This document shows positions 45,670-55,665 of a DNA stretch of 64,000 nucleotides, one piece after another (position 1 is the first letter of the stretch; every line of letters begins with the position of its first letter). The stretch lies in contig NZ_CP043761.1 of the NCBI RefSeq assembly GCF_008386395.1, positions 1,674,001 to 1,738,000 on the forward strand, written 5' to 3'. The position numbers and the translations under genes are program-made. The stretch comes from Paenibacillus sp. 37 (GTDB taxonomy: Bacteria > Bacillota > Bacilli > Paenibacillales > Paenibacillaceae). The notes under the pieces were generated by a model. It did not search any database and was not told where the DNA came from. It saw only the letters and a program-made list of their open reading frames with translations.

Positions 45670-45862
45670 TAACGAATCTCACACGCCTTATTTTGATGAT
45701 TTAGAAGAGATGAGAAATGTGACGAATCTCAGCGGTGCTATTTCATCTGAAAGCTTTGATAAACGACGAATAGTTCCCTGAAATGCAAGAATAGAGGGTC
45801 TCAGATTCGTTACATTTTCCAAGTAGCTGAAATACACCAAATAGCGTCACCTCAGTTCGTTA
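45670..45862. repeat. 50-bp-period repeat, head-to-head dimers (family C, locus 2)
   Basis: Plus-strand units start at 45670 (TAACGAATCTC) and 45720 (TGACGAATCTC). Minus-strand units start at 45862 (TAACGAACTGA) and 45812 (TAACGAATCTGA). Each pair is spaced exactly 50 bases. The junctions read GAAATGTGACGAATCTC and GAAAATGTAACGAATCTG. The whole is an imperfect palindrome in the roughly 520-base gap between the methyltransferase and the GT2 gene. Confidence 0.72.
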
Positions 45863-45879
45863 GCCAAGGCGAAGATGAA

Positions 45880-46089
45880 ATGAATTCTTTATTGGACATT
45901 GAGATTTGGAAGAATGAGCGTGTGAAAGCAACCGCTTGTAGTGGTAGTGCGGATAATCTTGGATTACAAGTTCCTCGCAAGTTTGAAGAGGATATTGGGG
46001 TGGCTTAGTACCCGTACCTAGCCAATGAAGAACAGACCCGTTATGACATTTTGCAATACGCGTACGACAGGAAGGGGCTCAAAACGTGA
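45880..46089 (+). pseudogene. amber-interrupted short reading frame before the GT2 gene
   Basis: ATG 45880 opens 42 codons ending RKFEEDIGVA and a TAG at 46006-46008. The same frame continues for 26 more codons (YPYLANEEQTRYDILQYAYD...) to a TGA at 46087-46089 that overlaps the GTG start of the next gene, as a coupled gene would. No family recognised. It may be the remnant of a glycan gene's end, or chance. Confidence 0.4.
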
Positions 46090-47216
46090 TCACCATCAGT
46101 CTGTGCATGATTGTGAAGAACGAGGAACGCACGCTGGCGCACTGTCTGGATTCGGTTGCCGGCATCGCGGACGAGATCGTCATTGTGGATACCGGTTCAT
46201 CAGATCGTACGATGGACATCGCTGCGCAGTATACCGACCATGTCTACACGTATGAATGGAAGGAAGACTTTGCCGCAGCGCGGAATGAGTCATTCGCCAA
46301 GGCCACGCAGGAGTACATCCTGTGGCTTGATGCGGATGATGTGCTGCTGCCCGCGGAACGGGCGAAGCTGGAGGTGTTGAAGCAGCAGCTTCCGTCCGGG
46401 GGGAAGACGGAAGCTGTGATCTTGAACTACACGCTGGCCGAGGGAGCGGAGGGGAGTCCACTTGTGACGGACCGACGCCTTCGCCTGGTCAAGCGGGATG
46501 CCGGGTGCCGCTGGCATGGCCGGCTGCACGAGCAGCTCAGCTTCCCGCAGGGCGAGGTCATTACGGCAGACATTGCCGTCACGCATCGCCGCGAAGCGGG
46601 ACATCATTCGGCGCGAAACGTGCGCATTTTGCGCAAATGGATCGCCGAAGAGGGCGTAGCCCAAGGTCGCCTGCTGTTCTATTATGCAGGCGAATGTTAT
46701 GACCGCCAGCGTTATGCGGCGGCGGCACGCGGGTACGCGAAGCTGCTGGAACAGCCAAGCGGTTACCGCGAGGACTGCCTAATTGCCTGCGCGCGGCTGG
46801 CGGAATGTTATGAACGACTGGGTGAGCCGGGCCGTAAGCTCGGCGCACTGCTGCAGTCGTTCCAGTATGATCTGCCGCATGCCGACTTCTGCTGCGCCAT
46901 TGCGGCTTGTTTCCATGAGCGGCAGGAACCCGTCTCGGCGATCTACTGGTATATGCAGGCGGTGGACGTGAGCAGCCGCGATCCGGGTCTGCGCCCGGTG
47001 CCTATGGCTTGCCGCACCTGGCTGCCACATGCTCGTTTATCCCTTTGTTATGCCCATCTGGGCAACTGGGAGCAGGCATTGATGCATAACACCAGAGCCC
47101 GTGAGTACTTGCCAAACGATCCCGGATTGCTTGCCAATCGGCAGAAGCTCGAAGTTGTGGTACGCAAAGAGATGAAGGAGCGGGAAGAACGTGGTGAAGT
47201 GTCACCGCGTAAGTAG
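46086..47216 (+). CDS. family 2 glycosyltransferase with C-terminal TPR-like region
   Basis: 376 residues; GTG start after AGGAAGGGG. N-terminal GT-A domain: ISLCMIVKNEERTLAHCLDSV, DEIVIVDTGSSDRT, and DxD-type YILWLDADDVLL; WKEDFAAARNESFAKA is typical of this subfamily (SunS-like and Paenibacillus glycan GTs). Residues about 200-360 form TPR-like helices (AGECYDRQRYAAAARGYAKLL; LSLCYAHLGNWEQALMHNTRA). The gene is visibly more GC-rich than its neighbours. Confidence 0.92.
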   Translation: MITISLCMIVKNEERTLAHCLDSVAGIADEIVIVDTGSSDRTMDIAAQYTDHVYTYEWKEDFAAARNESFAKATQEYILWLDADDVLLPAERAKLEVLKQQLPSGGKTEAVILNYTLAEGAEGSPLVTDRRLRLVKRDAGCRWHGRLHEQLSFPQGEVITADIAVTHRREAGHHSARNVRILRKWIAEEGVAQGRLLFYYAGECYDRQRYAAAARGYAKLLEQPSGYREDCLIACARLAECYERLGEPGRKLGALLQSFQYDLPHADFCCAIAACFHERQEPVSAIYWYMQAVDVSSRDPGLRPVPMACRTWLPHARLSLCYAHLGNWEQALMHNTRAREYLPNDPGLLANRQKLEVVVRKEMKEREERGEVSPRK

Positions 47217-47249
47217 GGAGACGAACTGGGACAGATAATGAACAAGAGC

Positions 47250-47290
47250 AGCCCCGCTTAACCGAAAGAGTCGGTGAGTGGGGCTTGTTA
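47250..47290 (+). terminator. hairpin terminator after the GT2 gene
   Basis: AGCCCC and GGGGCT enclose an ACCGA/TCGGT inner stem; the T-run is weak (TGTTACGTTT). Confidence 0.6.
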
Positions 47291-47461
47291 CGTTTCTCAT
47301 GCCGCGTGTATTTCTTGCCATGGTGTAATGAAGTAGCATTTGGTGAAATTTTCACAAGGCTTACACAGCGTAGAACTTTTGATGTACGTTGCAGTGAGTA
47401 TTACGCGTCACAAGATGAGACCTTGAGTGCTCGGGGCCGTCATTTTAGCTGCTAAGTTGCT

Positions 47462-47992
47462 TTACTTTTCAGGTGCCCAGCATCGCACATACTGGTCTTT
47501 CATCCGTAAGCTTTTGCACGCCCAGCCCCATCCATCATATATTTCGTCATCGATATTGAGGGTAATGGTCTCATCCGTGTATTCATTCCAGTTTTCAATC
47601 CGGAGTGTGTTTTCATTTTCCCATTCAAGATGGTTATTTCCGTGGTGCTCGGCACGATAGATCGTTTGTACTGTGGCATCCTCAGGTACATTTGTCTTCT
47701 TCACATCGACCCAGATTGTAACGCCGCCTGCCGCACCACCATAGGGCACACCATAAATCTCGGCAGTATACTCACCATTCCTTGAAGGAATGGAATAACT
47801 CAATTCCCCCAGTTCGGAACGGTCAAATGTGGAGAAGTATGGGCGGAGCCAGAAATACAGGAATAAGGCAACGAACAGCACAAGAATCAATAATGTAAAT
47901 ATGGTGAAAAACGGGTGTGTACGTATCCAAGGTTTGCGAGAATCTGTATGGGATGAACTTGAATTAGCTTGAGTATTTTGATCCATAAGCAT
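47462..47992 (-). CDS. DUF5412-like membrane protein
   Basis: 176 residues. A polar N terminus is followed by a single transmembrane anchor (FFTIFTLLILVLFVALFLYFW, about residues 28-49) and an extracellular beta-rich domain with GEYTAEIYGVPYGGAAGGVT and the C-terminal ENTLRIENW. GGAGG precedes two in-frame ATGs (47992, spacing 4; 47986, spacing 10). The family has no known function. Same strand and 18 bases downstream of the AraC/GyrI regulator, so possibly cotranscribed. Confidence 0.78.
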   Translation of the reverse strand: MLMDQNTQANSSSSHTDSRKPWIRTHPFFTIFTLLILVLFVALFLYFWLRPYFSTFDRSELGELSYSIPSRNGEYTAEIYGVPYGGAAGGVTIWVDVKKTNVPEDATVQTIYRAEHHGNNHLEWENENTLRIENWNEYTDETITLNIDDEIYDGWGWACKSLRMKDQYVRCWAPEK

Positions 47993-48010
47993 TGGACCTC
48001 CATTTGCAGC

Positions 48011-48904
48011 TTACAGTGAAATTTGCTTTGCAGGGATATAAATGTCCATTTCTCCGTAGTGGTCCTGAGCCAGACTGCCATCAATTCGTTCAAAGTAGTA
48101 TGAGTCACTCTTCTCGTACCCTGAATGGCTCTGCCAATATTCATCAATAAATGTCCAGACACTGTCCAGATGATCAATGTTGATCAGACTTGGATGGAAA
48201 TCACAGACGAATTTGAATACGGCATACTGGTTGGCCGGGACCTCAATTCCGTCCAGTTCTTCAGGAATATGATCCAGACTGGTTACTTCTACAGACGGCT
48301 GATATGTACTGTAATCCTCGTTAATTTCATTGGTAAATCCGATATATACGTTGGGTTGCAGCACGTTAGGAATCGAATGAAAGTGTTTTTCAAAAAAATC
48401 GTTGCCTGCTGAATTGGCTTCATAATGCTCTTCGTTATCTGCATACCGAATATGGGAACGCTGTCCGATGAGTTTCATAGCCGGTTTTCTTACATACGTT
48501 GGTGTGAAAATATATCCGTACGGAAGCATCGTGATCATGGACGAAGTCAGACGGGCTGTGAATTCAAGGTCTCCAGCTCCCTGTTTGCGATATTGCAAGG
48601 GGGTGATCCCAAAGGTTTGTTTGAAAGCACGTATGTAGGATTGTTCATGTTCAAAAGCGTAATGTCCACTGATATCGATAATCTTCCAATTCAAATTCAC
48701 CAATTGCTCCAGGCTGCGCGCCAATTTGCGTGAACGAATGTATTCTCCAGGCAATTGCCCACTCACATGTTTGAACATACGATGCAGGTGGAACTTGGAT
48801 ATATGAGTCACGGATGCCAGATGATCCAGTGTTAATTTGTCTTGAATATGGTCTTCTATGTAGTCGAATAGCTTATCAAGTGTGTCTAGCAAATCATGTT
48901 GCAT
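48011..48904 (-). CDS. AraC-family regulator with GyrI-like effector domain
   Basis: 297 residues. An N-terminal AraC double helix-turn-helix (about 8-105; LDHLASVTHISKFHLHRMFKH, fragments) is fused to a C-terminal GyrI/RobA-like effector-binding domain (about 125-296), like E. coli Rob and Bacillus BltR-type partners that sense hydrophobic compounds. Divergent from the ABC exporter pair, which is its probable target. Confidence 0.92.
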   Translation of the reverse strand: MQHDLLDTLDKLFDYIEDHIQDKLTLDHLASVTHISKFHLHRMFKHVSGQLPGEYIRSRKLARSLEQLVNLNWKIIDISGHYAFEHEQSYIRAFKQTFGITPLQYRKQGAGDLEFTARLTSSMITMLPYGYIFTPTYVRKPAMKLIGQRSHIRYADNEEHYEANSAGNDFFEKHFHSIPNVLQPNVYIGFTNEINEDYSTYQPSVEVTSLDHIPEELDGIEVPANQYAVFKFVCDFHPSLINIDHLDSVWTFIDEYWQSHSGYEKSDSYYFERIDGSLAQDHYGEMDIYIPAKQISL

Positions 48905-49018
48905 ATCAATCTCCCTACTTCGAATAGTACTTACAGCAATAAATGTTCATTTTTTCCTTATCACCGATGATATCATAACCAAGTACATAATTTAATGACA
49001 AGATTGGAGAAACCATCC

Positions 49019-50839
49019 ATGTTAGCTGACAAAAGAACGTATACAACGTTAGGCATGATAACTCGATTATGGACATTAACGGGCAAGTACCGTGTGTTCA
49101 TCATTCTGTTACTATTCGCCGCATGTATGGTCTCCCTGATTGAGGTCGGTTATTTGGAATCGATCCGAAGACTGGTCAAAGGTGCTACCGAAGCACAGTT
49201 TTCGTTACTCTACTCAGGTTTGATCATAGGCGTTAGCATTGTAGTATTGCGATTGATTGTAACCGCATTCATGACGAGGGTCGAGACGTTATTCCAGCAA
49301 AAGACATTATTGTCTATGCAGTCTCTACTGTTCTCATCTCTAGGCAACACAGAGACACGCGATCTGGCACATTATCATACGGGTGACTTAACCTCTAGGG
49401 TCTGGACTTCAGCCAAGGAAGCACAGAAGGGGATCAACCAACATGGCATTGAACTCGTAAAAAATATCATTCAGCTGATTCTTGCCTTTGCTTACTTCAG
49501 CTGGGTGAACTTGCCGTTGTCATTGGCTATCATTGCATTCACGTTAATCTATCCTCTTGTAACAGTAGGATTGGGTAAACGTCTGCAGCGACAGCATGAT
49601 CAGTTAAATGCCAGCGCAGCGTCAAGAGATGAGATGCTAACTGAAATCATCCAAGCCCCGGTTGAGATCCGAAGTTACGGACTCGCGGGTTATGTACACC
49701 ATCATTTTAAAGAGCGAATGGATCAGGTGTTCAAATATACGATGTCCGTATCTGTGTTACAACGACTTTCGGAAGCAGCCGGACGGGTCTCGACGTATGG
49801 TGGCATGATTCTGATTCTCTATCTAGGCGGCATGCAGGTCCTGAATGGACATATGGATGTAGGAGGACTGGCTGCTTTTCTGGTAGCAAGCAGTCAATTA
49901 ACTCGTCCGATTGAATCGTTATCTGGGCTGTGGAATGATTTTATTGGTTCGGCTTCTCATGCGTCCAGAATCTTTGAGGTGTTGGATTTGGAGAAAAAGA
50001 ACACGGTTGCTAATACCAGTACAAAATCATATGTACGATCCGATACGCATTTGGGGCAGCTTGAAAAACAATCTAAACTGGCTGGCATCAACGCACAGCA
50101 TGTGTCTTATAAGTATGCAGAGCAAGAAGAAGTGTTAACGGATATTACTTTTGAAGCCAAGAAAGGAAAGCTTACTGTAATCACTGGGCCAAGCGGATGT
50201 GGGAAGACGACGTTATTGAAATTAATAGCCGGTTTAGATAGACCTGTTACTGGTTCGATCCAGGTCATGAATCAGAAGAATTCACTGAATGGTGTGAACG
50301 AAGTTCAGACAACACATGTCAATCAGGTTTATGTTCCGCAACAAGCTTTTATTTTCACAGGCACAGTGGAAGAGAATATTGTTTTTGGACAAGAGGGGAT
50401 ATCTGCCGATCAGGTAGAGGTTGCGGCCCACATGACGCATGCACATGACGCGATTATGCGTCAATCACTTGGCTATGGGACAGAGCTTCAGCCGCAAGGC
50501 GGGACGATGTCAGGTGGTGAGCTTCAGCGTATCAGTCTAGCCAGAGCGCTGCTGAGGAATCCGGATATTCTATTGTTGGATGAACCGACGTCATCTCAAG
50601 ACCCGTGGCATGAGCAACGATTGAATGATCTCTTTGCGAGAATTACTGCTGACAAAGGCACAACGGTTATTGCAGTTACTCATCGATTATCGCTGATAGA
50701 ACGGGCGGACCAGGTCATCTATATTCAGAAGGGACGCGTCGAAGATACAGGGACTCATCGTGAATTGCTGGATCGTGCAAACGGATATCGAAGTTATATT
50801 GCGGAACAGGATACGGAAGTGGAGGAACAGCATGAGTAA
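49019..50839 (+). CDS. ABC exporter half-transporter 1
   Basis: 606 residues; ATG 49019 follows TTGGAGA. Six transmembrane helices (about 15-320) lead into an ATPase domain with Walker A GPSGCGKTT, signature MSGGELQRIS, Walker B ILLLDEPTSSQD and H-loop VTHRLS. All catalytic elements look intact. With the overlapping second half it should form a heterodimeric type IV exporter. The divergent GyrI-domain regulator suggests a drug, lipid or peptide substrate. Confidence 0.92.
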   Translation: MLADKRTYTTLGMITRLWTLTGKYRVFIILLLFAACMVSLIEVGYLESIRRLVKGATEAQFSLLYSGLIIGVSIVVLRLIVTAFMTRVETLFQQKTLLSMQSLLFSSLGNTETRDLAHYHTGDLTSRVWTSAKEAQKGINQHGIELVKNIIQLILAFAYFSWVNLPLSLAIIAFTLIYPLVTVGLGKRLQRQHDQLNASAASRDEMLTEIIQAPVEIRSYGLAGYVHHHFKERMDQVFKYTMSVSVLQRLSEAAGRVSTYGGMILILYLGGMQVLNGHMDVGGLAAFLVASSQLTRPIESLSGLWNDFIGSASHASRIFEVLDLEKKNTVANTSTKSYVRSDTHLGQLEKQSKLAGINAQHVSYKYAEQEEVLTDITFEAKKGKLTVITGPSGCGKTTLLKLIAGLDRPVTGSIQVMNQKNSLNGVNEVQTTHVNQVYVPQQAFIFTGTVEENIVFGQEGISADQVEVAAHMTHAHDAIMRQSLGYGTELQPQGGTMSGGELQRISLARALLRNPDILLLDEPTSSQDPWHEQRLNDLFARITADKGTTVIAVTHRLSLIERADQVIYIQKGRVEDTGTHRELLDRANGYRSYIAEQDTEVEEQHE

Positions 50840-52805
50840 CAAGATCGAAGATGCAGCATATGCCGATGACGTTGAAATGAAAAGCAGTCATGAGAAAAGT
50901 GGAGCATATGAGATAAATGAAAATAATGAAATAGAAAATATCGAAAATGAAGCTCATCATCAGATAAACGAAAGTGATGTTCCAGATGACCCAAAACAAG
51001 CTGTATCACTGGCAACGGTATGGCCCGTTATTTATCGCTGGATGAAGCCTTATGGATTAGCTGTAGCGATCTTGCTCATTTTTATCGCAGCAGATGCAGT
51101 CTTTGATTGGGGACTTGCCTTTGTACAGGGATTCTTCGTGGATGCTATTCATGATGGGGGACAGGAGCAGTTAAACGCTACAGCGTTGATCTTTATCGCC
51201 ATTCTGGCAGGGTTTATCGTATTGCTCGCGATGCATCGGTATGTGCTGGTATGGCTCAAGGAATCGATGCAACGGGATATGTCCATGGATCTGTTGAAAC
51301 TGTTAAACCGGATGCCTTATTCTTGGGTGCGCAGACAGAAGTCCGGGGATGTGATGCTTCGCATCAAGGAAGACACCAAGCATGGTGCAGAAGTTGTGGA
51401 GGCTATTGCAGAGGGTGTTACGGTTGTATTCATCATTGCTCTATCGCTGGGATACTTGTACAGAGCAGATGCATGGGTTGCGGTTATCGCCTTGGTAAGT
51501 GCAGGGGCAATCTGGTTCACGGCGAGGTTGTATGATCAGCGGATTGTACATCTGTCCGATGAGGTCGAATCCAGGGAAGGCGAGTCCCAAGAACAGATCC
51601 AGCAGTATGTTGAAGGGATACCGGTGATTCAGATGTATGATGCTTCACCGTGGTTTCTCACTCGTTTTCGAACACAGCAACAATCATTGAATCGTGTTCA
51701 GGCCAAGTTGCAGATGACCCTGAGTATGTCGGATAACGTGGCGATGGCGGTGTTTGGTCTGGCTCAATTGGCAGCGTTGTTTCTTATTGCTCTGTCAGCG
51801 GCTAGGGGAACTCTGTCTCCGGGCATGGTTGTTGCAAGTAGTCTGTTGTTTGAATTGGTGGTGTGGCCGGTACTCGGCTTGTCAAGCCAGTGGAGTCAGA
51901 TGCAAGCCAGCGTGGGTGCATTTGGACGTATCTCTGCATGGTTTAAGTTAGGGGATCACAAGAAGACAGACTCATCCAATACTAAGGACGTGAAGCTTGC
52001 ACAGGGAATGTATGACCAAGATCAGGGGAGTACACCAAAAGGGGCACATGAAAAGAACGAAGTGGCTATGCTACGTCTACAACAGGTTACGGTAACCGAC
52101 GAAGACAGTGGTCGAAAAATTCTGGATCAGATTTCGCTTAGTCTGGTTCCTGGTGAATTGGTTGCGGTAGTTGGCCCCAGCGGGGCAGGCAAATCTACAT
52201 TATGCCAAGTGTGTGCAGGGCTGATCGAGCCAACAAACGGAAGCGCATTGCTGGGTGATCAACATGTTGCAGAGTATATAGAGATGGATAATGAAATGGA
52301 TAAGCAATCCAGACTGACGTATATGCCGCAGACCCCAACTTTTTTTACAGGAACGATCGAAGACAATATCCGTCTGAGTTCAGACGTTACATTGGACAGA
52401 GTGAAGCTTGCGGCAGTGCAGGCAGGTTTGCATGAATACATTGAGGCACAGGAAGGACAATACGCAGCCATGTTGCAAGAGAAAGGCTCCAATATATCTG
52501 GAGGACAACAGCAGCGACTGTCGCTGGCCAGGCTTTTTATGAGGTCATCCGATCTGTACATTCTGGACGAACCGACGTCATCACTGGATATTCAGACAGA
52601 ACAGAAGGTGATGAATCACTTGCTGAACTTTATGAAAGGCAGTATCGGGTTGCTTGTCACACATCGCATGGAGGTCGCTCGTCAGTGTTCTCGTATCCTT
52701 GTAATGGAGAAAGGCCGAATTGCCGAAGATGGAACGCATGAACAGTTGATGCAGAGGAAAGGATTGTATTATCGGATGAATGCAAGAGGCGGTGATACAA
52801 CATGA
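50832..52805 (+). CDS. ABC exporter half-transporter 2
   Basis: 657 residues; ATG 50832 overlaps the end of half 1 by 8 bases and follows GTGGAGGA. An unusual acidic, Glu/Asn/His-rich cytoplasmic head of about 50 residues precedes the membrane domain (about 60-350). The ATPase has Walker A GPSGAGKST, signature ISGGQQQRLS, Walker B LYILDEPTSSLD and VTHRM. Polar insertion before the ATPase (about 375-415). Confidence 0.92.
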   Translation: MSNKIEDAAYADDVEMKSSHEKSGAYEINENNEIENIENEAHHQINESDVPDDPKQAVSLATVWPVIYRWMKPYGLAVAILLIFIAADAVFDWGLAFVQGFFVDAIHDGGQEQLNATALIFIAILAGFIVLLAMHRYVLVWLKESMQRDMSMDLLKLLNRMPYSWVRRQKSGDVMLRIKEDTKHGAEVVEAIAEGVTVVFIIALSLGYLYRADAWVAVIALVSAGAIWFTARLYDQRIVHLSDEVESREGESQEQIQQYVEGIPVIQMYDASPWFLTRFRTQQQSLNRVQAKLQMTLSMSDNVAMAVFGLAQLAALFLIALSAARGTLSPGMVVASSLLFELVVWPVLGLSSQWSQMQASVGAFGRISAWFKLGDHKKTDSSNTKDVKLAQGMYDQDQGSTPKGAHEKNEVAMLRLQQVTVTDEDSGRKILDQISLSLVPGELVAVVGPSGAGKSTLCQVCAGLIEPTNGSALLGDQHVAEYIEMDNEMDKQSRLTYMPQTPTFFTGTIEDNIRLSSDVTLDRVKLAAVQAGLHEYIEAQEGQYAAMLQEKGSNISGGQQQRLSLARLFMRSSDLYILDEPTSSLDIQTEQKVMNHLLNFMKGSIGLLVTHRMEVARQCSRILVMEKGRIAEDGTHEQLMQRKGLYYRMNARGGDTT

Positions 52806-53095
52806 ATGAATCTGGGGTTAAGAAAGTAATGGATACGCTGGAGTTCTTGAGTCAGGATCGGGAGGCGCGTCGTTTGTATGAAGAACGGCAGAAGTATTTG
52901 CATGATGAAGCTTCCATGATTGAGTAGGCTACGGAAAAGGGGATAGCTCAAGGAATAGAAAAGGGATTAGTAGAAGGGGAAAAAAGGAAGGCGATTGAAA
53001 TTGCAAAAAACATGCTCTCATTCGGGATTGAAGTTTCAGTTATTGCCAAAACAAGTGGTCTAACTGTGTCTGAAGTTGAGGCGCTAAAAGATTAG
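52802..53095 (+). pseudogene. Rpn/YhgA-like nuclease-transposase C-terminal remnant
   Basis: Frame of 97 codons from ATG 52802 with an internal TAG at 52925-52927. Before the stop: MDTLEFLSQDREARRLYEER; after it: EKGIAQGIEKGLVEGEKRK and IAKNMLSFGIEVSVIAKTSG, the characteristic C-terminal part of Rpn family PD-(D/E)XK recombination-promoting proteins. The nuclease domain is absent. It directly overlaps the ABC gene's stop, probably by chance of the deletion. Confidence 0.75.
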
Positions 53096-53311
53096 CAAGT
53101 GTACTTTAATTCAAACAATCGTCTTGTCCCTAAAAAGGCATGCGATTGTTTTTAATTTGTCCTAGAGTCCTAGAATGTTCAATTACATCTAATTTACTTG
53201 CGATCTTTCCTATCATTCAGGTTATACACCACTGTCACACATTTGCAAAAGATCGTTTTACAGTAAAACGCGGTTGCTCATTCGGGGCTGGGCCGTTAAA
53301 CTAAAGGGAGC

Positions 53312-53349
53312 GGCGTTTGCTTGACGGACAAGTCATGAGAACGCCATTT
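53312..53349 (+). terminator. hairpin upstream of recQ
   Basis: GGCGTTTGCTTGAC (53312-53325) pairs with GTCATGAGAACGCC (53332-53345) with two mismatches, followed by ATTTTGTTG. A transcript end or leader hairpin in the 350-base gap between the Rpn remnant and recQ. Nothing else stands out there. Confidence 0.45.
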
Positions 53350-53447
53350 TGTTGTCAAGGATGCGGTACATGAGCCGCTTTCGGATGTCAGAATCGGATC
53401 GGACCAAGCTGGTGGAAGAACACCGGTGATAAGTAAGGAGTCTTTAC

Positions 53448-55328
53448 ATGAGTGTGCAAACACCAACTATTGAAGAAGCGCAGGGTCTCCTGCAAAAATA
53501 TTATGGCTACCCCGACTTTCGTGAGGGACAGAAAAAGATCGTAGCCAGCCTGCTCGAACGTGAAGATACGCTCGGCATTATGCCAACCGGGGGCGGTAAG
53601 TCGATCTGTTATCAGATCCCCGCCCTGTTATATTCGGGTCTGACGCTTGTTGTCTCCCCGTTGATCTCATTGATGAAGGACCAGGTCGATGCGTTGACGA
53701 CCGCCGGAATTGCTGCCGCGTATATTAATAGTACACTTAGCGGCAAAGAAGTGAATGATCGCATCCGCGCGGCGCAGCGCGGTGAGCTGAAGTTGCTCTA
53801 TGTCGCGCCTGAGCGACTGGAGCTGGATTGGTTCCGCGAGGAGATGGGCTATTTGCCGATCTCGTGCGTTGCTGTGGATGAGGCCCACTGTGTGTCACAG
53901 TGGGGACATGATTTTCGGACAAGCTACCTGGCGGTAGCGTCGTTTGTGGACAGTTTGCCGGAGCGGCCGGTGGTTGCGGCCTTCACGGCAACAGCGACGC
54001 CCGAGGTCATGGGTGATATTCTGCGGCTGCTGCGTTTGCAGGACCCGCAGACGTATGTGACCGGACTTGGGCGGGATAATCTGGCGTTTAGCGTGCTGCG
54101 CGGCGAGAGCAAGAAGGACTTTGTCCTGAATTATGCGCGCGAGCATGCCAGCGAGCCTGGGATTGTGTATGCCGCGACCCGTAAGGACGTGGATGATCTG
54201 CATCAGCGTTTGTTGCAGGCGGGATTGCCCGCTGGACGCTACCATGCTGGCATGACGGACGATGAACGGTCCCAGAGCCAGGAAGCTTTTTTGTACGATG
54301 ATATCCGAGTGATGGTGGCAACGAATGCGTTCGGGATGGGGATTGATAAATCGAACGTGCGTTACGTGATTCATAACAGTATGCCGAAGAATATGGAGGC
54401 ATACGTACAGGAAGCGGGGCGTGCGGGACGGGACGGAGAGCCCAGTCAGTGTATTCTGCTATTCGGGGCACAGGACATTATCACCCAGAAGTTCCTGATT
54501 GAGCAGAATCCGATGGAGGGCGACCGCAAACAGAACGATTACCGCAAGCTGCAACAGATGGTGGATTACTGTTACACGACGCGTTGTCTGCGCAGTGCGC
54601 AGCTGGATTATTTCGGTGAGGTGCATGACGACACGCCTTGCGGTATTTGCAGTTCCTGTACGGACGACCGTGAGCTGGTAGACATGACGATTGATGCACA
54701 GAAAATATTCAGCTGCATTCACCGCATGCGTGAACGGTATGGTGTATCGCTGGTCGCTTCGGTGCTCAAAGGCTCCCGTGCCAAAAAGGTGCTCGATTAC
54801 GGCTTCAATTCCCTGCCAACCTATGGTGTGATGGGAAATCGGACAGAGCGCGAGATATCAGAGATCATCAACGTGATGGTATCGGAAGGATATCTGATGC
54901 TGTCCGAGGGGCAGTATCCAGTTGTACGTCTGCAACCACTTGCGGTGGAAGTGCTGAAGGGTCAACGTGAGGTGATGCAGCGTGTTGTCCGCAAGACAGT
55001 TGCGGCGGCTTCGGGTACAAACTATGGTGGACGTCGTGGACGCGATGCGATGCCATCTGCGGTTAACGAGACGGTATTTGAACAACTTCGTCTGATCCGT
55101 CGTGATCTGGCGGCGAAAGAGCATGTGCCGTCGTACATTATCTTCAATGACGCGACCCTTCGCGAGATGAGTGTGGTATGTCCACAGACGGAACGTGACA
55201 TGCTGGATATCAAAGGGGTCGGTGAGGTCAAGTATCGCAAGTACGGACTGCCGTTCCTGGAGTTTTTCCAGAAGCAATCGGGCGAAGAAGTGGATACGGA
55301 TGATGATGCATTTTACGAGTTTGAGTAG
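53448..55328 (+). CDS. recQ: ATP-dependent DNA helicase RecQ
   Basis: 3'-5' helicase of 626 residues acting in recombination and fork repair. Helicase motifs: [12 protein letters not shown] (motif I), [15 protein letters not shown] (motif II, DEAH at 144-147), FTATATP (III), [11 protein letters not shown] (IV), [18 protein letters not shown] (V) and [10 protein letters not shown] (VI). The zinc-binding RQC region has CYTTRC and CGICSSC, and a C-terminal HRDC-like domain ends at [14 protein letters not shown] follows AAGGAG. Single gene. Confidence 0.96.
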   Translation: MSVQTPTIEEAQGLLQKYYGYPDFREGQKKIVASLLEREDTLGIMPTGGGKSICYQIPALLYSGLTLVVSPLISLMKDQVDALTTAGIAAAYINSTLSGKEVNDRIRAAQRGELKLLYVAPERLELDWFREEMGYLPISCVAVDEAHCVSQWGHDFRTSYLAVASFVDSLPERPVVAAFTATATPEVMGDILRLLRLQDPQTYVTGLGRDNLAFSVLRGESKKDFVLNYAREHASEPGIVYAATRKDVDDLHQRLLQAGLPAGRYHAGMTDDERSQSQEAFLYDDIRVMVATNAFGMGIDKSNVRYVIHNSMPKNMEAYVQEAGRAGRDGEPSQCILLFGAQDIITQKFLIEQNPMEGDRKQNDYRKLQQMVDYCYTTRCLRSAQLDYFGEVHDDTPCGICSSCTDDRELVDMTIDAQKIFSCIHRMRERYGVSLVASVLKGSRAKKVLDYGFNSLPTYGVMGNRTEREISEIINVMVSEGYLMLSEGQYPVVRLQPLAVEVLKGQREVMQRVVRKTVAAASGTNYGGRRGRDAMPSAVNETVFEQLRLIRRDLAAKEHVPSYIIFNDATLREMSVVCPQTERDMLDIKGVGEVKYRKYGLPFLEFFQKQSGEEVDTDDDAFYEFE

Positions 55329-55665
55329 TATGCGAAGGTATAAGTAAGTATGAGTGAGTGTGAGATGAATGTGAGCGAGCTTGGCTAGTTGGGATGTAGT
55401 AAGAATTTTTTTTACATTCGCCATTTCAAGTCTTTGAAGTTCATGACACGTAAAGCTTAATTGATCAAAAAGTTGATAGATATGCTTCATGCAAGTCGAT
55501 GGTTTGTCCATGATACGGGGGAAGCGTTCGGTAGAGGTTCGAGGCTAAAGCTTAAAGGCTCAATGCAGTAAAATGTGGATATCTATTGTGGATGGAATGT
55601 GAACGAGGTCTTTACAGGGTGAAGTTGATTTTTGTGTCTCTGTATTGTGGACAAATTAAGGTGAA

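Noticed and set aside
45670..45862. Possible CRISPR-like array in the 50-bp repeats
   Set aside because: Only two units per strand, degenerate between units, inverted arrangement, no constant repeat with unique spacers and no cas genes.
45880..53095. Amber readthrough or pyrrolysine use suggested by two TAG-interrupted frames
   Set aside because: No pyl genes or suppressor tRNA are visible, one frame is a truncated mobile remnant and the other is unrecognised; decay is the simpler explanation.
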